A stretch of DNA of 11,308 bases from an uncultured Clostridia bacterium. Its GTDB lineage: Bacteria > Bacillota > Clostridia > Christensenellales > UBA1242. The translations under genes and the position numbers were made by a program. Positions 6,391-11,308 of the stretch are shown here, piece after piece. Location of the stretch: NCBI GenBank assembly GCA_947625955.1, contig CANQQH010000022.1:1-11308 (forward strand), read 5' to 3'. The notes under the pieces were generated by a model. That model saw only the letters and a program-made list of their open reading frames with translations. It ran no database searches and was not told the DNA's origin. Each line of letters starts with the position of its first letter. Position 1 is the stretch's first letter.

Positions 6391-8119
6391 TCTTCGCAAA
6401 CGCGACTATCTCTATATGCTGGTTTTGGTTGGACTCATCGTTGTGATGGTTTGGCTCGAACTCGAAATTCCAAAATACATGAAAGATATAACGCCGCTAA
6501 TTCTCAGCGGTGCGCCAACATCCAAGTTCTTGAAAATTGGTGCCAAAATGCTGCTTTGCGCCATTGCAAGCGGAGTTGCAACAATAGGCGCCGGTTTTCT
6601 CAACTCGCGAATTTCAGCTTCGTTTTCCATGCGCCTGAGATACAACATCTTCTCAAAAGTTGAGAGTTTTTCTCTTGAACAAATCAAGCGTTTTTCAACT
6701 GCCAGCCTCATCACCCGCTCCACCAACGATGTTATGCAGCTTCAAATGTTTCTTTCAATGGGGCTTCAAGTTGCAATCCGTGCGCCAATAACTGCCATTT
6801 GGGCGCTTTGCGACATCTCGTCGTCGCACTGGCAATATTCAGTTGCAACCGCCGTTAGCGTTGCGCTGCTCATTGTTACCATTGTTATTGCCGTTGCTCT
6901 TGCAATGCCAAAGTTCAAAAAAATGCAAGTCCTAACCGACAATATCAACCGCACGGCGCAGGAAAATCTTGAAGGGGTGAGAGTTGTGAGAGCCTATAAC
7001 GCTGAGAACTTCGAAAAAGAAAAGTTCGAAAAAGCCAACGACGCGCTCACCAAAAACAGCCTCTTCACCAGCAGAGTGATGAGCATCATGAACCCAATGA
7101 TGAACTTCATCATGTCGGCGCTCACTCTCGTTATCTATTGGATTGGCGCGATAATCCTCGCAAACACGCCAGTCAGCCAAATCACAGCTGAATCCTTCGG
7201 CGAAACAATGTCGTTTGCGTCAATTGCGATGCACGTTGTGATGAGCTTCATGCTCGTTACCATGATATTCATCATGCTTCCAAGGGCAATCGTTTCCATC
7301 CGCCGCCTCAATGAGGTTCTCAACACCAACTCAAACATCGTTGGCGGCGACTACATGGGCAACACCAACAATGTTGGCGAGGTTGAATTTAGGAATGTTT
7401 CATTCAAGTATCCAGACGCTGAGGAGTATGTTCTCCGCGACATCTCCTTCTCGATAAGCCAAGGCGAAAGCGTTGCGTTTATCGGCTCAACGGGAAGTGG
7501 AAAGAGTACGCTTGTCAACCTCATTCCCCGCTTCTATGACGCAACCGACGGCGAAGTGTTCATCGATGGCGTTGAAATCAAGGACTACAACCTCAAAGCA
7601 CTCCGCAACAAAATTGGCTATATCTCGCAAAAAGCCATAATGTTCAGCGGCTCAGTCAAAGACAACCTCGTTTTCGGCGACAACGGCAAAAACGAGCAAA
7701 CGAACGAAGATCTTGACGAAGCGCTCAAAATTGCGTGCGCCAACTTCGTTGAAAAAATGGATGGCGGAAAAGACGCCTTCATTTCGCAAGGTGGAACGAA
7801 TGTTTCGGGCGGGCAAAAGCAAAGGCTCAGCATTGCAAGGGGGCTTGCGCGCAAACCTGAAATTCTTATCTTCGACGACACCTTCTCCGCCCTCGACTTC
7901 AAGACCGACAAGAAGCTCAGGTCGAACCTCAAAAAGTATCTGGCAAGTGCAACCAAAATCATTGTTGCGCAGCGCATTGGAACAATAAAGGACTGCAACC
8001 AAATTATCGTTTTGAACGATGGAAAAATTGTTGGAAAGGGCACTCACGACGAGCTTTTGAAGTCGTGCAGCGTGTATAAAGAGATTGCCCTGAGCCAGCT
8101 CAGCGAGGAGGAACTATAA
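6371..8119 (+). CDS. ABC half-transporter (permease-ATPase), degenerate-site subunit of a heterodimeric exporter
   Basis: A 582-residue type IV (ABCB-like) exporter half: membrane domain with six predicted spans (about 15-310), then a nucleotide-binding domain (about 336-582). Motifs: Walker A GSTGSGKST (372-380), Q-loop Gln420, signature NVSGGQ (477-482), Walker B ILIFD (498-502), D-loop SALD (506-509). The residue after Walker B is Asp503 instead of the catalytic Glu, and the switch position is Gln534 (VAQR) instead of His. This pattern marks the non-catalytic member of pairs such as BmrCD, LmrCD or TM287/288. I chose the ATG at 6371 (MKLFLNN) because AGGAG lies 5 nt upstream; an in-frame ATG at 6338 has no such site and would overlap the MarR gene by 53 nt. 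It overlaps MarR by 20 nt and the partner gene by 1 nt. Likely exports drugs, lipids or peptides across the cytoplasmic membrane; the substrate is unknown. Confidence 0.93.
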   Translation: MKLFLNNLRKRDYLYMLVLVGLIVVMVWLELEIPKYMKDITPLILSGAPTSKFLKIGAKMLLCAIASGVATIGAGFLNSRISASFSMRLRYNIFSKVESFSLEQIKRFSTASLITRSTNDVMQLQMFLSMGLQVAIRAPITAIWALCDISSSHWQYSVATAVSVALLIVTIVIAVALAMPKFKKMQVLTDNINRTAQENLEGVRVVRAYNAENFEKEKFEKANDALTKNSLFTSRVMSIMNPMMNFIMSALTLVIYWIGAIILANTPVSQITAESFGETMSFASIAMHVVMSFMLVTMIFIMLPRAIVSIRRLNEVLNTNSNIVGGDYMGNTNNVGEVEFRNVSFKYPDAEEYVLRDISFSISQGESVAFIGSTGSGKSTLVNLIPRFYDATDGEVFIDGVEIKDYNLKALRNKIGYISQKAIMFSGSVKDNLVFGDNGKNEQTNEDLDEALKIACANFVEKMDGGKDAFISQGGTNVSGGQKQRLSIARGLARKPEILIFDDTFSALDFKTDKKLRSNLKKYLASATKIIVAQRIGTIKDCNQIIVLNDGKIVGKGTHDELLKSCSVYKEIALSQLSEEEL

Positions 8120-9891
8120 TGCCAAGACCTGATAGACGCTCTTTTGGAAAGCCAAAAGACACAAAGAAAGCATTCAAAGACCTCTTCCTCTATCTCAAAC
8201 CCTATGTTGTTGCCATCGTTTTTGCAGTCATTTTCAGCATTATTGTCACGATAATAACGCTTGCAGGGCCGTCGTTTATTGAAGAAATAACCAACCTCAT
8301 CACAAAAAACATCACAAACATTCCTCTTCAAAAGGTTGCCAAACTTTGCATCATCATTCTCACACTCTATGCCCTCAGCGCCATCCTCAACTATGCCGTT
8401 GGGTTCATCATGAGCACGGTTTCAAACCTGTTTTCAAAGAAGCTGAGAAAGGACATTTCAAGAAAAATCAATGTTCTTCCTCTCTCCTACCTTGACCACA
8501 CCACCCACGGCGATATGCTCAGCCGCATCACCAACGACGTTGACCTCATCTCTTCAAACCTGTCAAACTCAATCATCACGCTTCTCACGTCGGCTCTTTT
8601 GCTCATTGGTTCAGTTGTTATGATGTTCATCAAAAGCTGGCTGCTTGCAATCTGCGTTATCTCTCTCAGCCTGCTCGGGTTTGTGTTTATTGCAATAATC
8701 ATGAAAAAATCGCAAAAGTATTTCGTGCGCCAGCAAAGCTCGCTCGGTCAGCTCAACGGCCATGTTGAAGAAATCTACACAGGCCACACCATCGTGAAAG
8801 CCTATAACGCCGAAGAGGAAGCAAAAGAAAAGTTCACAAGCATAAACAACGAACTTTACAATTCCGCATGGAAATCTCAATTCTTGTCTGGACTTATGAT
8901 GCCTATCATGGCGCTTATTGGAAACATTGGCTATGTTATCATCGCGGTTCTTGGCGCAATACTTTGCATTGAAAACAAAATTGACATCGGCGTTATCGCC
9001 TCGTTCACAATGTATATTGGCTACTTCTCCCGCCCTCTCAACCAAATCGCGCAGATAACAACTCAGCTCCAAAGCACGCTTGCCGCAAGCGAAAGAGTTT
9101 TCGAAGTCCTCAATCAAAATGAACTTGAAAACGAAAATTACAAAACTCAAAAGATTGAAAATTGCAAAGGTAAAGTTGTTTTCGACCATGTACGTTTTGG
9201 CTACAACAAAAACACACCAATCATCAAAGACTTCTCCGCGGTTGTAAAGCCGGGGCAGAAAGTTGCGATAGTTGGGCCAACGGGCGCAGGAAAAACAACA
9301 ATTGTGAACCTGCTCATGCGTTTCTATGAAGTTGACGGCGGCCAGATTCTCATTGACGACATCCCAACAACAAATATCACCCGCGAGAACCTGCACGACC
9401 TGTTTTCCATGGTTTTGCAAGACACCTGGATTTTCAATGGCACCGTGAAAGATAATGTTGTTTATAGCAAGGAAAATGTCTCAGCAGATGAGGTTGTTGA
9501 GGCGTGCAAATCGGTAGGGCTTCACCACTTCATCAAAACCCTTCCAAATGGCTACGACACCATGCTCAGCGAAAACACAAGTATTTCCGCGGGGCAAAAA
9601 CAACTTCTAACCATTGCCAGGGCGATGATTCAAAACAGCCCCATGCTCATCCTCGACGAAGCCACATCCTCAGTTGACACGCGCCTTGAACTCGCAATTC
9701 AAAAGGCAATTAACAAGCTCACCAAAAACCGAACGGCATTCATCATTGCCCACCGCCTTTCAACCATCAAAAATGCCGACCTCATCCTCGTTATGCAAAA
9801 TGGCGATGTTGTTGAAAGCGGCACCCACAAAGAACTTCTTGAAAAGGGCGGCTTCTACGCCGAGCTTTATAACAGCCAATTCGAAGATTAA
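8119..9891 (+). CDS. ABC half-transporter (permease-ATPase), catalytically competent subunit of the heterodimer
   Basis: A 590-residue permease-ATPase: N-terminal cytoplasmic stretch (1-27), membrane domain (about 28-330) with the coupling-region motif TGHTIVKAYNAE (221-232, cf. EGVRVVRAYNAE in the partner), and ATPase domain (about 350-590). Walker A GPTGAGKTT (386-394), Q-loop Gln434, Walker B LILDE with catalytic Glu514, D-loop SSVD, switch His545 (AHRLST) all intact. The signature is ISAGQ (489-493) instead of LSGGQ. In the dimer this weak signature faces the degenerate Walker/switch residues of the first subunit, while the first subunit's good VSGGQ faces the intact site here, giving one active and one degenerate ATP site. 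The ATG shares its A with the TAA of the preceding gene (TAATG) and has AGGAGG at 8106-8111, so translation is coupled and 1:1 production is likely. The operon ends with a terminator right after the stop. Confidence 0.94.
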   Translation: MPRPDRRSFGKPKDTKKAFKDLFLYLKPYVVAIVFAVIFSIIVTIITLAGPSFIEEITNLITKNITNIPLQKVAKLCIIILTLYALSAILNYAVGFIMSTVSNLFSKKLRKDISRKINVLPLSYLDHTTHGDMLSRITNDVDLISSNLSNSIITLLTSALLLIGSVVMMFIKSWLLAICVISLSLLGFVFIAIIMKKSQKYFVRQQSSLGQLNGHVEEIYTGHTIVKAYNAEEEAKEKFTSINNELYNSAWKSQFLSGLMMPIMALIGNIGYVIIAVLGAILCIENKIDIGVIASFTMYIGYFSRPLNQIAQITTQLQSTLAASERVFEVLNQNELENENYKTQKIENCKGKVVFDHVRFGYNKNTPIIKDFSAVVKPGQKVAIVGPTGAGKTTIVNLLMRFYEVDGGQILIDDIPTTNITRENLHDLFSMVLQDTWIFNGTVKDNVVYSKENVSADEVVEACKSVGLHHFIKTLPNGYDTMLSENTSISAGQKQLLTIARAMIQNSPMLILDEATSSVDTRLELAIQKAINKLTKNRTAFIIAHRLSTIKNADLILVMQNGDVVESGTHKELLEKGGFYAELYNSQFED

Positions 9892-9920
9892 ATCACTAGC
9901 TTGCTAGTGATTTTTTATTT
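9891..9920 (+). terminator. Intrinsic terminator of the MarR-ABC operon
   Basis: AATCACTAGC (9891-9900) and GCTAGTGATT (9903-9912) pair as a near-perfect hairpin, realistically an 8-9 bp stem with a CTTG tetraloop, followed by TTTTTTATTT. The stem begins within the stop codon of the second exporter gene. Confidence 0.9.
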
Positions 9921-9932
9921 CCCATAAACTAA

Positions 9933-9961
9933 TTGACTAGTTTTCCTAAGTTTGCTATGAT
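9933..9961 (+). promoter_or_regulatory. Promoter of the ATPase/XRE gene pair
   Basis: TTGACT (9933-9938, 5/6), 17-bp spacer, TATGAT (9956-9961, 5/6), with TGC immediately before the -10 (extended -10 motif). Initiation is expected about 6-7 nt after the -10, that is, at 9968, which is the A of the ATG of the next gene. Confidence 0.75.
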
Positions 9962-9967
9962 ATTGTT

Positions 9968-10708
9968 ATGAATAAAAATTTCTTAGACGAAATCATAGTA
10001 ACAAACAAAGAAGGGCTTTCAAACTACCCTTTCTCGTTGCCCCTTTACAGCAAGGGTTTTTCGCTCAAACTTTCTCAGCCAATCACTTTCATAACAGGTG
10101 AAAATGGCACCGGGAAAAGTACATTTTTGGAAAATTTGGCAATGCAAATAGGCTTTAACTCGCTTGGCGGCAACAAAAACCACCAATATAGCGACGAGAA
10201 AATCCGCGACAACTCCGACCTCGCAAACGCCATCAAACTTGTTTGGAACAGAAAAACAAACGAGGGATTCTTTTTCCGTGCTGAAAGTTTTTTCCGTTTT
10301 GCAAACTACATTGACGACCTTGCAAAAGAAAATGGCGAGCAAATCTATGGCGCCTATGGTGGCAAATCCTTGCAAGAACAATCACATGGCGAGTCCTTCC
10401 TTGCTCTTTTTGGAAACAGATTTAACAAGGGACTATTTATCTTGGACGAGCCCGAGGCCGCCCTTTCACCCGAAAGGCAATTATCTCTCATCGCAATTCT
10501 ATATGACCTAACGAAAAACAACGATTGCCAATTTATTATTGCAACTCACTCACCAATTTTAATCACCTGCCCTGGCTCTGAGCTATATGAGATTGAGAAC
10601 GGATTTCTAACGAAAAAGAACTATAAAGACAGCAAGCAATTCCAGCTCTACTCCAATTTCATCAAAAGCCCCGACCGATACCTAAAATATTTGTTACAGG
10701 ATGAGTAG
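9968..10708 (+). CDS. AAA/ABC-type ATPase, COG3910-like
   Basis: A 246-residue soluble ATPase with a single nucleotide-binding domain. Walker A GENGTGKS (44-51), a signature-like SHGES (139-143), Walker B LFILDEPE (156-163) with catalytic Glu161, and the switch motif ATHSP (192-196). This order and spacing match the small predicted ABC-type ATPases of the COG3910/AAA_21 type, which have no membrane domain; some relatives (OLD-, RecF- or SMC-like) act on nucleic acids and others occur in defence or toxin-antitoxin settings. No nuclease or other effector domain is visible here, so the cellular job is unknown. Start at the ATG at 9968 fits the family N-terminus, but no Shine-Dalgarno precedes it, and the promoter position implies a leaderless mRNA. 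The stop overlaps a possible ATG of the following HTH gene (ATGAGTAG), so the two are probably co-transcribed. Confidence 0.85.
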   Translation: MNKNFLDEIIVTNKEGLSNYPFSLPLYSKGFSLKLSQPITFITGENGTGKSTFLENLAMQIGFNSLGGNKNHQYSDEKIRDNSDLANAIKLVWNRKTNEGFFFRAESFFRFANYIDDLAKENGEQIYGAYGGKSLQEQSHGESFLALFGNRFNKGLFILDEPEAALSPERQLSLIAILYDLTKNNDCQFIIATHSPILITCPGSELYEIENGFLTKKNYKDSKQFQLYSNFIKSPDRYLKYLLQDE

Positions 10709-10727
10709 CATATTTAGAGTGAAAATT

Positions 10728-10973
10728 ATGGATATTGAAGAGATTATTAAACGCATTGGAATCATAAGAACACGAGCAAATCTATCGGCGCGAGCACTCA
10801 GCCTCTTGATTGGCAAGAACGCGAGTTATATTCATTTGCTTGAAAACAAGAAAACCTCTTTTGAGCCGTCGCTTAGTGTGCTTCTTAGCATCATCTCGGC
10901 TTGCGGGTCAACGCCCGAAGAGTTCTTCTCTGCCGACATCAACACCTACCAAAAAAAACAAAGAGACTCTTGA
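10728..10973 (+). CDS. XRE-family helix-turn-helix protein, C-terminally truncated
   Basis: An 81-residue small DNA-binding protein. IGIIRTRANLSARALSLLIG, KNASYIHLLENKK and the following helix to FFSAD form a Cro/C1-type HTH that fills almost the whole protein. I prefer the ATG at 10728 (AGAGTGA 5-6 nt upstream) to the in-frame ATG at 10701, where ACAGG directly abuts the codon; the longer form would add nine non-conserved residues and overlap the ATPase stop. The reading frame ends at a TGA 13 nt after an A8 run (10951-10958). Removing one A would instead continue into KETLEFIKTLSPFQK, so the tail has probably been lost by frameshift. Given its place behind the ATPase it may regulate that unit; this is inference. 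Confidence 0.8.
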   Translation: MDIEEIIKRIGIIRTRANLSARALSLLIGKNASYIHLLENKKTSFEPSLSVLLSIISACGSTPEEFFSADINTYQKKQRDS

Positions 10974-11034
10974 ATTTATCAAAACGCTCTCGCCTTTTCA
11001 AAAATAGGCAATAAGAAACCTCTATAAGAAATAA
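10951..11034 (+). pseudogene. Remnant of the XRE protein's C-terminal tail
   Basis: In the frame obtained by dropping one base of the A8 run, the sequence reads KKNKETLEFIKTLSPFQK, then TAG (11005-11007), then AIRNLYKK and TAA (11032-11034). The residues look like the helical tail typical of Firmicutes XRE regulators (xxLIxxIKxLSPxxxxAIxxLxKx). Both a frameshift and an in-frame amber stop are needed to explain its loss, which suggests accumulating decay. TAG is the ordinary stop of two other genes here, so recoding is not indicated. Confidence 0.5.
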
Positions 11035-11039
11035 TTTTC

Positions 11040-11073
11040 TTGACAAACTTCGCGCGATTTTTTACCATATAAT
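11040..11073 (+). promoter_or_regulatory. Promoter region of the final membrane-protein gene
   Basis: TTGACA (11040-11045, perfect) is followed either by TACCAT (11063-11068, 17-bp spacer, 4/6 match) or by TATAAT (11068-11073, perfect but 22-bp spacer). Which -10 is used cannot be decided; the overlapping pair makes promoter activity likely, with a weak AAAGAGG-type ribosome binding site downstream. Confidence 0.55.
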
Positions 11074-11086
11074 AAAAGAGGCTATT

Positions 11087-11308
11087 ATGGAAACAAAAAT
11101 TATTGTTGGATTCGTTATTTTCTTTCTTGTTTGCGCAGCTTTGGCAGGCGCATACATCATTGCAAGAATAAAAAAAGGACCATCTCCACTTGCGCTGCTT
11201 TTGAAAACATTGGCGTCGCTTGTGTTTGTTTTGGGCGGGCTCTATGCATCGCTTATATGCGGATTTGGAACTGGTAATTTCTTGTTCGTTGCAGGTCTTC
11301 TGTTCGCC
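11087..11308 (+). CDS. YhhN/TMEM86-like membrane protein (putative lysoplasmalogenase), N-terminal part only
   Basis: The gene runs off the right edge; 74 codons are visible. It starts at the ATG at 11087, with AAAGAGG (11076-11082) upstream. Residues about 5-27 form a first membrane span (IIVGFVIFFLVCAALAGAYI), followed by the positively charged RIKKGPSP loop, a second span containing LKTLASLVFVLGGLYA (39-54), and the beginning of a third (NFLFVAGLLFA). The pattern of a short first helix, then L-K-T/P-L-A-S-L in helix two, then a G-LLF motif leading into helix three matches YhhN/TMEM86 proteins, integral membrane enzymes that hydrolyse the vinyl-ether bond of lysoplasmalogens in characterised animal and bacterial members. 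The catalytic Asp residues expected further on are outside the window, so the call rests on partial similarity and could be another small polytopic protein. Confidence 0.55.
   Translation, partial: METKIIVGFVIFFLVCAALAGAYIIARIKKGPSPLALLLKTLASLVFVLGGLYASLICGFGTGNFLFVAGLLFA

Noticed and set aside
7618..8043. Antisense open frames of 131-141 codons over the first exporter's ATPase domain
   Set aside because: They are fully contained in a coding domain with conserved motifs and have no domain of their own; codon-composition artefact.
8611..9420. Long open frame of 269 codons on the minus strand
   Set aside because: It lies wholly inside the second exporter gene, whose motifs are intact. The product is rich in Cys, His and Phe with no recognisable domain, and no suitable ribosome binding site or promoter was noticed. 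It is an antisense shadow.
11005..11007. Amber codon recoding (TAG read as an amino acid)
   Set aside because: TAG is the normal stop of the protease and ATPase genes in this window, so the in-frame TAG in the HTH tail is best explained by decay.
11026..11041. AAGAAA/TTTCTT hairpin as terminator of the ATPase-HTH unit
   Set aside because: It has only six base pairs, mostly A/T, overlaps a -35 box and is followed by no T run, so it is too weak to call.

Overview
The window looks like a chromosomal stretch of a monoderm, low-to-mid GC bacterium of the Bacillota (Clostridia-like, plausibly gut-associated). The evidence is AGGAGG-type ribosome binding sites, sigma-A-type TTGACA/TATAAT promoters, a secreted M4 metallopeptidase with GLUG-like and InlB/MucBP-like modules and a C-terminal membrane anchor, and a MarR plus paired ABC exporter operon typical of Firmicutes. 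No organism name can be assigned from the sequence alone. Stop codons include TAG, TAA and TGA in their normal roles.

Layout. Bases 1-331 (minus strand) hold the N-terminus of a secreted beta-helix-type surface protein that runs off the left edge. Its predicted promoter (412-442) has a run of twelve G on the coding strand filling most of the -35/-10 spacer, the architecture of a phase-variable promoter. Bases 443-1065 are gene-free and unusually rich in symmetric DNA: a 20-bp perfect palindrome, a second hairpin, a ~265-bp element with ~75-bp inverted arms that each contain a smaller hairpin, and a tandem ~67-bp repeat with stem-loops. Bases 1066-5763 (minus) encode a 1565-residue M4 (thermolysin-family) metallopeptidase, which has its own promoter at 5792-5820.

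Divergent from the protease is a self-contained unit: promoter 5867-5895, an inverted repeat on the -10 region (probable autorepressor operator), a MarR-family regulator, and two overlapping ABC half-transporter genes closed by an intrinsic terminator (9891-9920). The first half-transporter lacks the catalytic Glu and the switch His and the second keeps them, so together they look like an asymmetric heterodimeric exporter. The likely logic is that a ligand releases MarR from its own promoter and so induces the exporter.

A second small unit follows: promoter 9933-9961, whose predicted start site falls on or next to the ATG of a small AAA/ABC-type ATPase (candidate leaderless gene), then a short XRE-type HTH protein whose C-terminal tail appears to be lost through an A8 frameshift. 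The last gene, cut by the right edge, is a multi-membrane-span protein resembling the YhhN/TMEM86 lysoplasmalogenase family.

The most notable observations are the poly-G promoter, the nested inverted-repeat element, the MarR operator overlapping its own promoter, the leaderless ATPase gene and the decayed XRE tail. I saw no CRISPR array, rRNA, tRNA or complete transposase gene.
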